Positions 11,662 to 24,350 of a DNA stretch of 64,000 nt are shown here, in pieces. Source of the DNA: Archivesica marissinica (lineage: Eukaryota > Mollusca > Bivalvia > Venerida > Vesicomyidae); contig CM026386.1 in the NCBI GenBank assembly GCA_014843695.1, positions 82,132,129 to 82,196,128 of the forward strand. Direction: 5' to 3'. The position numbers and the translations under genes were made by a program. The stretch's first letter is position 1; each line of letters starts with the position of its first letter. Below the pieces are notes generated by a model, which did not search any database, was not told the origin of the DNA, and saw only the letters and a list, made by a program, of their open reading frames with translations.

Positions 11662-11884
11662 TACTATAGGACATAGAAAACGCACGCCTACATAATATGA
11701 TTATTATTACATGAAAACGGAATACGAAGGATTGCATCAAAGATATATCACATCTTTATTAAAAAACACAAACTGAACAACTAAATATATTCCAAAATGT
11801 TTAAAACTATGTATTTATATAGTTATTATTTTTCATGTAAAACACACTTATCCGAAGTGTGCGTTTTCTATGTCCTCTAGTATA
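11662..11884. mobile_element. Short TIR element (MITE-like)
   Basis: Near-perfect inverted repeats of about 24 bp (TATAGGACATAGAAAACGCAC on the left at about 11665-11685 and its complement ending CTATGTCCTCTAGTA at 11859-11884) enclose about 170 bp without coding. A second, weaker internal match (tacatgaaaa) continues the symmetry. TA dinucleotides at both ends would fit a Tc1/mariner-type target, but the family is not established. Confidence 0.6.
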
Positions 11885-11889
11885 TGTAC

Positions 11890-12930
11890 ATACATGTCAG
11901 ATTAAGGTGAAAGCAACATGCTGGTATGGTTACCTCTTTCCTAATATATAACCTTAATTGTTTTGTGAGTTATCTCGTGACTGGAAGCCTGTGCCGATGT
12001 AGTCTTAATTAATTATCGCGATTACTCCTCATTACTCATAGCCGTCCTCGGTAAACATCGGCTTACGGATACTGCCGAGATATCTCGCGAAATTGCACAC
12101 GCCATCAAAAATACGTCACATCATTCGTTCTCATTTCACGAAATTTCGACAGAATAGATGTTCCGCCAATCCCCTGTATAAATTTATTTATACGTGGTTT
12201 GAGTAATTCATTGACATCAGCAGTGCATTGTCAAAGTGTGTTCAAGTATACAGTTTACGTAACCTAGAATGACTGGTGTTTGGTATGGGGCAGTGTACGA
12301 ACCTGATATGGATTTATCAATATTTTCTCTAAATTATTCCACTGCGCAGGAAGCTGCGATTTATGTCCCAGTTCCAATCACAAGGCAGATGCACTAGATG
12401 AATACACGTGGCGGAAACGCCAGCTATTGTGCTGTTGTCACTATGGTCGCAAATGATCACCGCGTCACGTTTGTTTTGAGAATAACCTGAACTTGAACGC
12501 GGTGGCATCGCGAAGGTTGTGAGGAGACATCTCCATGAACGTAGTATCTGTATGGCAAAGACGCTGCGAAAATGATAACATTTGCAACAACGACTCCATG
12601 GTATTTCTCGCAACGATCCTCGCGTGTCTGGCACGACCCCACCACGCTTTCGTAGTCCTTATGGCGTTGTCAGAACGATGTTATGCTGATTTCACAACTG
12701 TTCCGGAATTAGAACCAAGTCATCATGGGCTGCCAGTGCGCCTAATGCGTTCTTATATGGAATTCCTACTTGGCGTAGAGTTCCTAATACGACTGTGGCG
12801 TTGTTACCAAGCTTGCATTGCGCTTCTACGGCGACCTTGTTTTTCATATGCAACCTGCTGTAAACACTGGCGTTTCAAGTTCATACATCAGTGTGTCTGA
12901 CGTCTTCATCGCGTGTATGTCGTGTTCATC
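11890..12930. other. CpG-richer patch with TATA-like box
   Basis: From about 12030 to 13190 CpG dinucleotides are noticeably more frequent than in the surrounding AT-rich DNA. A TATA-like tataaattta occurs at about 12178, with the next ATG at about 12269 opening a 40-codon frame (MTGVWYGAVYEPDMDL...). A 121-codon frame at 12535-12900 is unrecognised. This could be a promoter and leader for the HARBI1-like fragment downstream; that is inference. Confidence 0.3.
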
Positions 12931-12933
12931 AGC

Positions 12934-13195
12934 ATGGCAGAATATATCAAGAACTTGCTAATACTACAACAACTGCTTCTTATGCAGCAGCACCAATAGC
13001 ATCAACATGCAGACAATCAGACGGCGAAGGATGCGGAAGGCAAAGCAAAGAAGATGTTGGGTTAGACCATGGCTAAGTGATGTCCGTAGATCTCAGTTTG
13101 GGCAGAACCGCCTCATGCCTAAGTTGAGGCACGAACATCCTGCATCTTTCCACAATTTCCTAAGAAAAGATGTGTTTGATGCAACACTAAGGTAA
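12934..13195 (+). pseudogene. HARBI1-like (PIF/Harbinger) 5' coding fragment
   Basis: MAEYIKNLLILQQLLLMQQHQ at 12934-12996 and, in another frame, an Arg-rich stretch then CWVRPWLSDVRRSQFGQN and a PASFHNFLRKDVFDATL segment (13007-13192) match the N-terminal layout of HARBI1-like nucleases: a Leu/Gln leader, Arg run, WVRPW, FG, FxNFLRM-like helix. One frameshift separates the two parts. The frame runs into AG|GTAACA at 13191/13192, a possible splice donor, so this may be a former first exon. No DDE catalytic part follows in the window. Confidence 0.55.
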
Positions 13196-13507
13196 CAATT
13201 TATGCTTGTTTTCCTTTACAATGTAACCCACAAATAAAAATAAAATAGACCATATTCCGATGAATACAATGCATGCACCACTCGAGCAGACATCCATGGC
13301 GAACCGTCCGGATGTCCTGCAAAGGTTCGCCGCCTTAACCGTGTGAGATAGTCGGTTCAAGAAATAATTAATGAGCATCACTATTAACTGTACTTTATTA
13401 AATATAGTTTTGTCTTTGATACGATCAGAAATGTTTATTTATTGGTATGATTGGCGTGTATTAATGTACGAAACATTAACAACGCATACATACATTAATC
13501 ATTAGAG

Positions 13508-13620
13508 GTTATTACGCGGCTAGTTTCATATAAACATAGGTATCGACCCGAGATAACTTGATATCAGCTTGAGACCGAGGGTAGATACCTAGGCTGATAT
13601 TAAACTAGCGACGTAATAAC
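13508..13620. mobile_element. Foldback (hairpin) element
   Basis: gttattacgcggctagtttc (13508 on) and its imperfect complement ending at 13620 form arms of about 37 bp. Weaker pairing continues inward (ggtatc-acc, then a short loop around 13557-13572). No coding. Likely a MITE-type relic. Confidence 0.6.
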
Positions 13621-15266
13621 AATTACTGTATTAGATACAGGAAAACGATTGAAATATGACCACGAAAATACAAACATCTATTATGAGTCATATTTGACCA
13701 ACATATACGTTACGGGAAGTAAACTAGTACGGAGTGCGCTATATTCTCAGGAACTAGTTATGATACGGCTTTATATGGTTTGATACGGGCTCATGACCGT
13801 ATTACACCAGCAATCATAATATCAGACTGAAAAACACAGTGTATCAACCTGGGTGGTAGACAATATTGTAGTAGGCGAATAACGGCAAAAATTCATATAA
13901 TTATAAGTAATATTCGACAATATCAAACCAATATGTGGAATATCCTACGCGAGTACAGGGTGTACGCCATATCATGTTGCAACGATTTTGCAAACCTACA
14001 CACATTAATAATTTCGTACTACAACTTTTAATTTGTATACAGGCACAGCTATATCAAATCAGTAGTTAAGTAAAACTTTGCATGGACCTCGTCCACTGTT
14101 TTGTACGAGTTATTAGATTGAATGGTCGTTATTTTATAAATAAAGCTATTCCAAGCAGTGAGTCCCCCCCCCCCAATTAATCTCGTTGAACAGCATAGAA
14201 TAATTATTTCACGCGGTTCGATTCGAAATAGCGTGAAATTTTTGTCTATCCGCGGAACGTATTGCAAAGGGTGATTATGAATATTGGTCAGGTGCAGCGA
14301 TGCGTAAATATACGCGTACGTGTAAGGGATATGTGTTGTAACTGGTCATTCTACCAGACGACTTCGCACAGTACACGTCTTGTTTACTTTATTCTCAAAT
14401 TATGTTATATACATATTCACAATGATAGCATACGTCTACGCAGATAAAATGAGGTCCGACATTGGGCGATCTGACACCAAAATGACAAATGGACACAGGT
14501 TTCTCAGAGCAAATACATTTTTAAAAAATAATGTATGATCTCTGTGTTTTTCCTGGGCGAGTCGGTTCGCATGTGCGTGCTTAGATTGGTATTCTGTAAA
14601 ATAAGTTGCACTTGTTAACTTGTATACCGGGCAAGAGACGTATGCTATTATTTTAGTGTGACCAAAATGTTTCATTTCGGTGCATTTTGCATCCAGTTGT
14701 ATATTGTGCGGCTGCAAATAGTTCACGCTTCTAATAAACACTCCCGTCTGGTCATGCCTATGGTGTTTGTGTTTCTTGTTTGAGTAGAGCAAAGACGGAT
14801 ATTTAGCGTACTCAGCGTAGTCATTTAAAACAATAGCAAAATAATTATCACAAAATGCCCTCTTTGATGAATACAATCTTATTCCGTCTCATTAAATGAG
14901 ACAAATAACAATTTCAAGTTCAATGATGACACAGAAAAACATAAATCTGAGGAGAATAGCGAAGTTAGATAATTAAGCTTTCAAGGGTGTTTTTATTTGT
15001 AAATTCTCTCTTATCTTTCTGTAAGATATGTTCTTTGTGCCAGTGCATTGAAAATCCGCATTGCCGATTGGACAGGACCGGGGCGATATAAACTCATTTA
15101 AATAACCTTACTGTGTTCACAAGTTCTCTGTTAAATAAGTTGGGAGTTACGATACAATTAGGACACTCCATGAAGAGTGCACATGTGGCCGTCATCCGTG
15201 AAATAAAGAATAATCTCGTGGTTTAGCACAATGTGGGTATGCTAGGAAATTGTGTGTTTGTTTGAT
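13621..15266. other. No assignable feature
   Basis: A 13-base C run lies near 14163. A 146-codon - strand frame at 14436-14876 has no recognisable domain, no neighbouring exon signals and ordinary composition; it is kept as unassigned. Confidence 0.45.
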
Positions 15267-15509
15267 CGGGTATTACGCCTTCATCAACATCATTTTAGGC
15301 CGGCGGGGAGTTTACCTAACAACACGTTTCCTGGACAGGCTGCAGTGGTTAACCAGTACTTGGTGCACAAACCTCCGATAGAAACTGCCAACTTGTTCAT
15401 ATAAATAGACACGACATGAGCGGGGCTCGAACCAGTGACCATCAGTGATTGATAATAGGTTACAGTGGTATACAAGTCAGCGACCGTAACCACTCGACAA
15501 CGGAGGCGG
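15267..15509 (-). mobile_element. SINE family 1 (class II tRNA-like head), copy a
   Basis: On the - strand it begins with cgcctccgttgtcgagtggt (A box), has a long variable region typical of Ser/Leu tRNAs, and ctggttcgagccccgctc (B box). The body ends in gatgaaggcgtaatacccg. Other copies: 25542-25650, 35328-35479 (+), 45713-45890, 59232-59475, 63241-63450. Confidence 0.85.
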
Positions 15510-15640
15510 TCTGCTAAGAACTGAGAAAGGTACTAGTAATAATTATAAGACTGAGGCAAACATCTGAAAACAAACTGATCTTTACAAGGATACATTATAA
15601 GAAGCATGCTTACAGTGTTTGCGTTGTTTATTTTTAATGC

Positions 15641-18600
15641 TTTTAATTTGAGCCAATATCTGATACGTCTTTGCTAGAGATACCCACTTTTACTTACTTT
15701 TACTTTGGGCCAATATCTGATACTTCTTAGATAGAGATACCAACTTTTAATTTGAGCCAATATCTGATAGTTCTTACATAGAGATACCAACTTTTACTTT
15801 GGGCCAATATCTGATACTTCTTAGATAGAGATACCAACTTTTACTTTGGGCCAATATCTGATACTTCTTAGATAGAGATACCCACTTTTACTCTGGGCCA
15901 ATATCTGATACTTCTTAGATAGAGATACTAACTTTTAATTTGAGCCAATATCTGATACTTCTTAGATAGAAATACCCACTTTTACTTTGGGCCAATATCT
16001 GATACTTCTTAGATAGAGATACCAACTTTTACTTTGGGCCAATATCATATCTGATACTTCTTAGATAGAGATACCAACTTTTACTTTGGGTCAATATCTG
16101 ATACTTCTTAGATAGAGATACCAACTTTTACTTTGGGCCAATAACTGATACTTCTTAGATAGAGATACCCACTTTTACTTTGGGCCAATAACTGATACTT
16201 CTTAGATAGAGATACCAACTTTTACTTTGGGCCAATAACTGATACTTCTTAGATAGAGATACCAACTTTTACTTTGGGCCAATATCTGATACTTCTTAGA
16301 TAGAGATACCAACTTTTACTTTGGGCCAATAACTGATACTTCTTAGATAGAGATACCAACTTTTACTTTGGGTCAATATCTGATACTTCTTAGATAGAGA
16401 TACCAACTTTTACTTTGGGCCAATAACTGATACTTCTTAGATAGAGATACCAACTTTTACTTTGGGTCAATATCTGATACTTCTTAGATAGAGATACCAA
16501 CTTTTACTTTGGGCAATACTGATACTTCTTAGATAGAGATACCAACTTTTACTTTGGGTCAATATCTGATACTTCTTAGATAGAGATACCAACTTTTACT
16601 TTGGGCCAATAACTGATACTTCTTAGATAGAGAGACCAACTTTTACTTTGGGCCAATATCATATCTGATACTTCTTAGATAGAGATACCAACTTTTCCTT
16701 TGGGTCAATATCTGATACTTCTTAGATAGAGATACCAACTTTTACTTTGGGCCAATAACTGATACTTCTGAGATAGAGATACCCACTTTTACTTTGGGCC
16801 AAAAACTGATACTTCTGAGATAGAGACACTCACTTTTACTTTGGGCCAATATCTGATACTTCTTAGATAGAGATACCCACTTTTACTTTGGGCCAATATC
16901 TGATACTTCTGAGATAGAGATACCAACTTTTACGTTGGGCCAATATCTGATACTTCTTAGATAGAGATACCCACTTTTACTTTGGGCCAATATCTGATAT
17001 TTCTTAGATAGAGATACCCACTTTTACTTTGGGCCAATATCTAATACTTCTTAGATAGAGATACCCACTTTTACTTTGGGCCAATATCTGATACTTCTTA
17101 GATAGAGATACCCACTTTTACGTTGGGCCAATATCTGATACTTCTTAGATAGAGATACCCACTTTTACTTTGGGCCAATATCTGATACTTCTTAGATAGA
17201 GATACCCACTTTTACTTTGGGCCAATATCTGATACTTCTTAGATAGAGATATCCACTTTTACTTTGGGCCAATATATGATACTTCTTAGATAGAGATACC
17301 CACTTTTACTTTGGGCCAATATCTGATACTTCTGAGATAGAGATACCAACTTTTACGTTGGGCCAATATCTGATACTTCTGAGATAGAGATACCAACTTT
17401 TACGTTGGGCCAATATCTGATACTTCTTAGATAGAGATACCCACTTTTACTTTAGGCCAATATCTGATACTTCTGAGATAGAGATACCAACTTTTACGTT
17501 GGGCCAATATCTGATACTTCTGAGATAGAGATACCAACTTTTACTTTGGGCCAATATCTGATACTTCTTAGATAGATATATCAACTTTTACTTTGGGCCA
17601 ATATCATATCTGATACTTCTTAGATAGAGATACCAACTTTTCCATTGGGCCAATATCTGATACTTCTTAGATAGAGATACCCACTTTTACATTGGGCCAA
17701 TATCTGATACTTCTTAGATAGAGATACCAACTTTTACTTTGGGCCAATAACTGATACTTCTTAGATAGAGATACCAACTTTTACTTTGGGCCAATATCTG
17801 ATACTTCTTAGATAGAGATACCCACTTTTACTCTGGGCCAATATCTGATACTTCTTAGATAGAAATACCCACTTTTACTTTGGGCCAATATCTGATACTT
17901 CTTAGATAGAAATACCCACTTTTACTTTGGGCCAATATCTGATACTTCTTAGATAGAGATATCAACTTTTACTTTGGGCCAATATCATATCTGATACTTC
18001 TTAGATAGAGATACCAACTTTTACTTTGGGTCAATATCTGATACTTCTTAGATAGAGATACCAACTTTTAATTTGAGCCAATATCTGATACTTCTTAGAT
18101 AGAAATACCCACTTTTACTTTGGGCCAATATCTGATACTTCTTAGATAGAGATACCAACTTTTACTTTGGGCCAATATCTTATCTGATACTTCTTAGATA
18201 GAGATACCCACTTTTACTTTGGGCCAATATCTGATACTTCTGAGATAGAGATACCCACTTTTACTTTGGGCCAATAACTGATACTTCTTAGATAGAGATA
18301 CACACTTTTACTTTGGGCCAATATATGATACTTCTTTGATAGAGATACCAACTTTTACTTTGGGCCAATATCATATCTGATACTTCTTAGATAGAGATAC
18401 CAACTTTTACGTTGGGCCAATATCTGATACTTCTGAGATAGAGATACCAACTTTTACGTTGGGTCAATATCTGATACTTCTTAGATAGAGATACCCACTT
18501 TTACTTTAGGCCAATATCTGATACTTCTTAGATAGAAATACCCACTTTTACTTTGGGCCAATATCTGATACTTCTTAGATAGAAATACCAACTTTTACTT

Positions 18601-20436
18601 TGGGCCAATATCTGATAATTCTTAGATAGAGATACTAACTTTTACGTTGGGCCAATATCTGATACTTCTTAGATAGAGATACAAACTTTTACTTTGGGCC
18701 AATATCTGATACTTCTTAGATAGAGATACCAACTTTTACTTTGGGCCAATATCTGATAGTTCTTAGATAGAGATACCAACTTTTACTTTGGGCCAATATC
18801 TGATACTTCTAGATAGAGATACCAACTTTTACTTGGGTACTTCTTAGATAGAGATACCCACTTTTACTTTGGGCCAATATCTGATACTTCTTAGATAGAA
18901 ATACCCACTTTTACTTTGGGCCAATATCTGATACTTCTTAGATAGAGATACCAACTTTTACTTTGGGCCAATATCTGATATTTAGATAGAGATACCAACT
19001 TTTACTTGGGCAATATTGATCTCTTAGATAGAGATACCACTTTTACTGGCAATATCTATACTTCTAGATAGAATACCACTTTTACTTGGGCCAATATCTG
19101 ATACTTCTTAGATAGAGATACCACTTTTACTTTGGCCAATATCTGATACTTCTTAGATAGAGATACCAACTTTTAATTTGAGCCAATATCTGATACTTCT
19201 TAGATAGAAATACCCACTTTTACTTTGGGCCAATATCTGATACTTCTTAGATAGAGATACCAACTTTTACTTTGGGCCAATATCATATCTGATACTTCTT
19301 AGATAGAGATACCAACTTTTAATTTGAGCCAATATCTGATACTTCTTAGATAGAAATACCCACTTTTACTTTGGGCCAATATCTGATACTTCTTAGATAG
19401 AGATACCACTTTTACTTTGGGCCAATATCTGATACTTCTTAGATAGAGATACCAACTTTTAATTTGAGCCAATATCTGATACTTCTTAGATAGAAATACC
19501 CACTTTTACTTTGGGCCAATATCTGATACTTCTTAGATAGAGATACCAACTTTTACTTTGGGCCAATATCTTATCTGATACTTCTTAGATAGAGATACCC
19601 ACTTTTACTTTGGGCCAATATCTGATACCTCTGAGATAGAGATACCCACTTTTACTTTGGGCCAATAACTGATACTTCTTAGATAGAGATACCAACTTTT
19701 ACTTTGAGCCAATAACTGATACTTCTGAGATAGAGATACCCACTTTTACGTTGGGCCAATATCTGATACTTCTTAGATAGAGATACCAACTTTTACTTTG
19801 GGCCAATAACTGATACTTCTTAGATAGAGATACCAACTTTTACTTTGGGCCAATAACTGATACTTCTTAGATAGAGATACACACTTTTACTTTGGGCCAA
19901 TATCTGATACTTCTTAGATAGAGATACCAACTTTTACTTTGGGCCAATAACTGATACTTCTTAGATAGAGATACCAACTTTTACTTTGGGCCAATAACTG
20001 ATACTTCTTAGATAGAGATACCAACTTTTACTTTGGGCCAATAACTGATACTTCTTAGATAGAGATACAAACTTTTACTTTGGGCCAATAACTGATACTT
20101 CTTAGATAGAGATACGAACTTTTACATTGGGCCAATATCTGATACTTCTTAGATAGAGATACGAACTTTTACATTGGGCCAATATCTGATACTTCTTAGA
20201 TAGAGATACCAACTTTTACTTTGGGCCAATAACTGATACTTCTTAGATAGAGATACGAACTTTTACATTGGGCCAATATCTGATACTTCTTAGATAGAGA
20301 TACCAACTTTTACTTTGGGCCAATAACTGATACTTCTTAGATAGAGATACCAACTTTTACATTGGGCCAATATCTGATACTTCTTAGATAGAGATACCAA
20401 CTTTTACTTTGGGCCAATATCATATCTGATACTAGA
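15641..20436. repeat. 47-bp satellite, about 100 copies
   Basis: Head-to-tail units of gggccaatatctgatacttc ttagatagagataccaactt ttacttt. Variants: a 5-bp insert (atatcatatctg), tgagcc for gggcc, gaaatacccac for gagatacc. Variant combinations recur in blocks. A stretch at 18830-19135 is full of small deletions. It does not keep a reading frame and is non-coding. Confidence 0.97.
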
Positions 20437-20749
20437 TAAAATTATTAGTATTTTTTAAAATATATGCACTGTTTGCTCTAGATTACATTTTAATATGGAA
20501 GGCTGGCTTTTATTAATGACAAGGCATTGTATATGGCTTTCGGAATGTGCTTATCGGCTGAAAATACTTGGTATTTTTTTTAATGGATTTTAGATAAAAT
20601 TATTTACACTAGAAGTCGTTTTAATATGGATAGCTCGGATTTATTAATGACAGAGTATTTAATGTTAACACCACAACTTTGAAGACATTTTACTACTTTC
20701 AGGCAAAATATAAATTGATAAGTTTCTTTTTTCTCAAGATAATACGTTT
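20437..20749. other. Spacer with a 20-60 bp imperfect repeat
   Basis: Between two satellites. Two related segments (tagataaaattatt ... ttttaatatgga ... tttattaatgaca) occur at about 20434-20523 and 20591-20652. Confidence 0.5.
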
Positions 20750-21642
20750 CATGTTTAGCGTGTAACCATGTACGGTATATTTGTTTAGCTTGTAACCATG
20801 TACGGTATATTTGTTTAGCTTATAACCATGTACGGTACATTTGTTTAGCTTGTAACCATGTACGGTACATATGTTTAGCGTGTAACCATGTACGGTACAT
20901 ATGTTTAGCTTGTAATTATGTACGGTACATTTATTTAGCTTGTATCCATGTACGGTACATATGTTTAGCTTGTAACCATGTACGGTACATATGTTTAGCG
21001 TGTAACCATGTACGGTACATATGTTTATCTTGTAACCATATACGGTACATTTGTTTAGCTTGTAACCATGTACGGTACGTATGTTTAGCTTGTAACCATG
21101 TACGGTACATATGTTTAGCTTGTAACCATGTACGGTACATATGTTTAGCTTGTAACCATGTACGGTACGGTACATATGTTAGCTTGTAACCATGTACGGT
21201 ACATATGTTTAGCTTGTAACCATGTACGGTACATTTGTTTAGCTTGTAACCATGTACGGTACATATGTTTAGCTTGTAACCATGTACGGTACATGTTTAG
21301 CTTGTAACCATGTACGGTACATATGTTTAGCTTGTAACCATGTACGGTACATATGTTTAGCTTGTAAGCATGTACGGTACATATGTTTAGCTTGTAACCA
21401 TGTACGGTACATATGTTTATCTTGTAACCATGTACGGTACATTTGTTTAGCTTGTAGCCATGTACGGTACATATGTTTAGCTTGTAACCATGTACGGTAC
21501 ATATGTTTAGCTTGTAACCATGTACGGTACATATGTTTAGCTTGTAACCATGTACGGTACATTTGTTTAGCTTGTAACCATGTACGGTACATTTGTTTAG
21601 CTTGTAACCATGTACGGTACATATGTTTAGCTTGTAACCATG
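20750..21642. repeat. 30-bp satellite, about 30 copies
   Basis: Unit gtttagcttgtaaccatgta cggtacatat. Frames stay open on both strands because 30 is a multiple of 3; this is not evidence of a protein. One copy has a doubled cggta (about 21165) and one is shortened (about 21293). Confidence 0.97.
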
Positions 21643-22224
21643 GAAACGCCATTACTGTAAATGTCTTCCATTATTATTTGGAATACTAATATTTGAAAAT
21701 GAAATTCAGCTAAACATATATTTGAGCGGTGCATGGCTGGCCAGTTTGTTTTAATAAATAATGTTTAATCACTCATGCAATGTATATACTATTTTGTATT
21801 TTGGTGTATTTATGGAAGACTGATATTTACATGTGCGTTTCCTCTTTCAATAACATCTGCACCATTATTATTATAACTCACAATCTGTCTGATTTTATAT
21901 TTATGTCCGTATATATTTAGGTAGCATTTTCTAATACTGCGAAACATCTTATAACAGTTCTAAGCATCTTCTAACAGTTCTAAGCATCTTCTAATACGGT
22001 ACTACGTTGTCAATCACGTTTGCGTAGAATCATTAGTGGAGATCAAACTGTTGTCATTCCCTAAGGTATTATAAGAGAACATATATGGTTAATATTTGAT
22101 ATTATGTTTACTACGGAGAAAAATCAATTGCCAAGAATGTTGTCACTAATTGATTGTGTGACATTATTTGTCTTGGTTAGTTATGTATGCGGTTTTACAA
22201 CTATTTAATGTCGGTGCACACTCG
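21643..22224. other. Intergenic with a short 21-bp repeat
   Basis: taacagttctaagcatcttc is repeated about 2.5 times at 21950-21998. Nothing else recognised. Confidence 0.5.
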
Positions 22225-22345
22225 ATAAAGTGGGTACGACCTTTCTGTAATAATATTGATTACGTAGGCAGAAGCCGGGTTTCGAGCCCGCATCGCTACG
22301 GTTGCGTCATCTAGCAATAACACTATGCCACTGCAACAACCATCA
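22225..22345 (-). mobile_element. Degenerate tRNA-like SINE head
   Basis: On the - strand gcagtggcatagtgttattg resembles an A box, and gggctcgaaacccggcttct about 45 bases on is a B-box-like sequence. The cloverleaf is not convincing and no other copy is seen here. Confidence 0.3.
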
Positions 22346-23062
22346 ACATGTGTGTCGTAAACACTGATGATAATGTCACCTCCAGTACATAACATAGGTC
22401 ACAGAATTAGTGTGATTACATCTCTGACTATAATATGTTTATTTATTTATGTTACAGTGTTATACTTTTAATCCATGCACCTCCATTTAGTCGGAAAATA
22501 GCTTAAGCATACTGTTGTATTTGTTATGTATGTCCGTCTCAATAACAAAGTATATTCTAGCACATGTAGGCCTTTTACGAACGTGACCATGTACATTGAA
22601 TTCTAAGTTATGATGTGTAACAGAGAATAGAACAATATCAGTGTGCATCTACATATTATAATAGCACTCGGACTAGTGGGTCTATTGTTGAGTTTAATAA
22701 CATATTATTGCCGCTTTGTGACAACTAATGACACCACAATCTAAATTTACTTGTATATTACAATATTATTACAATCAAATTTAGAACATACATAAAGTAT
22801 GACAATCTCAAGTCACGTATAATTATATAATATTTTCAAAGTGCAAACGGATTGGGCTAAGAGTTCTGATGACATTATACAGTGGACATATTAGGCGCAA
22901 TACATGTATAACGCATTAAATCCCAATTAGTGCTCACATATGACAAGGGTATCGATGGTAATCATGTATATGGTGGTCATACTCTAATGTTCATCTTAAC
23001 AAACTGTATTATACGAATTATATATGAATGCATTTTAAATAATGTATCCTATTCACATGAGG
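22346..23062. other. No assignable feature
   Basis: AT-rich, no repeat or coding signal seen. Confidence 0.5.
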
Positions 23063-23071
23063 AAATGATAT

Positions 23072-23313
23072 GGATGTCCGATTAGCGCGCTCGTTCTCAC
23101 CAATGCAACCCGGGTTCGATCCCCTGACATGGAAGGATGTGAGATGGTACGGTGGTCGCCAGCTCGGACAGGTGGGTTTTCTCCGGGTACTCCGGTTTCT
23201 TCCCACACGACTGACCACATATACGCTTTCATCCGCGCCAACAAGAGTGATTAATATAAGTTGTTTGAACTTGCTTCGCAATCGTTGTAAAATAAATAAA
23301 GTTTAAGCTTTAA
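23072..23313 (+). mobile_element. SINE family 3 (V-domain-like), copy a
   Basis: A tRNA-like head (gtccgattagcg... cccgggttcgatcc) is followed by a body with gggttttctccgggtactcc and ggtttcttcccacacg. This matches the V-type SINE core as I know it from vertebrate SINEs. The tail is ttaatataagttgtttgaac ttgcttcgcaatcgttgtaa aataaataaagtt. About 10 bases of the A box (cagtggttag) are missing compared with 43271-43514. Confidence 0.85.
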
Positions 23314-23521
23314 TAATGATATATATCTATCAGAGTTTCTATAATGATACATAGTGATAGTGTTAGTTGTCACAACCATGCTAGTATGAACCTTAGTGAT
23401 CTCTTTGGAGCTATCGTGTACTAGTGTTATAGACGAAATAATGTAGAACACATTAAACAACCCACAATAGTGGAACGGTTTTCTTAAGACATGTACGATA
23501 CTGACAACACTTCCATCAAAC

Positions 23522-23677
23522 CTTTTCATCTTCTTTGTTGAAGCCTTTTCCGTTAGATTTGTTGATGACTTGAGCAACTGCGACAATTTGGTCGTCCGAG
23601 TTCTTTATTGGCATACATAGAAGCGAGCCTGTTGTGTAGCCAGTAATTCGGTCAACCTCGTCATTATATCGTGGATC
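23522..23677 (-). CDS. Exon of a PDE5/PDE11-type cyclic nucleotide phosphodiesterase (GAF domain)
   Basis: An open 156-bp segment, exactly 52 codons, is bounded on the - strand by ttccag (acceptor, plus-strand 23678-23683) and GTTTGA (donor from 23521). It begins [20 protein letters not shown] and continues [20 protein letters not shown], then [12 protein letters not shown]. This has the family landmarks of phosphodiesterase GAF domains: DPRFN-EVD-TGY, SLLCMPI, the GVAQ-INK strand, and the NKxnFx3DE motif. GAF domains of PDE5/PDE11 bind cGMP or cAMP and control the C-terminal catalytic domain. Closest by eye to the first GAF of PDE5/PDE11; which paralogue is not settled. Neighbouring exons were not found, so introns must be long or the others lie outside. 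The donor is weak at +3 to +6. Confidence 0.8.
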
Positions 23678-23699
23678 CTGGAAACATATATGGAATGTG

Positions 23700-24350
23700 T
23701 TTATTACAACACATGAACAGTACTACCGTTAAAAGTGTGAAATACGTGCGTAACGTGACATATAATCTGTAATTCGGTCAACCTATTGTCTGCAAAATTG
23801 TGATATGAAAATATATATTTACGATGATATATACCCGTCGGTCAATCATGAACACCTGTGACATATATGAACCCATATCTGAATGTAGCAACCGTTTAAG
23901 CTTAGCAAATAATAAATGTCATTCTTTCAATGTGAGTTCAAAAACTGTAATATAATATATACTTGTAATCACATGATGACAATGTGTACATGTATTTATC
24001 CTCGCTATCGCAGCGTATATAAGCGAGAATATGCGTGTAGTGATCCATTTTCCAGTGTTCCTTTATTGTTTTCGCTGTTGACGTTTAAAACTAGTTCTAC
24101 TTATCTGAGCCGTAAAAAGGTCAATATGTCGTAAGAACAGTCGAGTATGTCTGCAAGCCATATGTGAAGACCATTTCTAGTCAGGATTATCAGGCAATGA
24201 AGCAATTACTCAAGATACACGGGTCTCATTTTAAAAGCATATGTTCTTGCTTTAATTGTCTCAGGAAAATACATATCCAACCAGCTTGTCTGTTCCACCA
24301 CACGAAATTCCAAACAAGCAGCAATAGCATGAACCATATGTGATGGTTGA
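23700..24350. other. Intron-like sequence next to the GAF exon
   Basis: gtaattcggtcaacct from the exon recurs at about 23770-23785. No further exon is recognised. Confidence 0.4.

Noticed and set aside
14436..14876. 146-codon - strand gene
   Set aside because: No motif, no homology I recognise, no exon neighbours; plausible by chance in this much sequence.
20750..21642. 30-bp repeat as a run of GTAC-centred binding sites
   Set aside because: The palindromic tgtacggtaca words come from the satellite unit itself; nothing suggests a regulator.
23018..23306. Small genes on both strands
   Set aside because: Lies wholly in a SINE family 3 copy.
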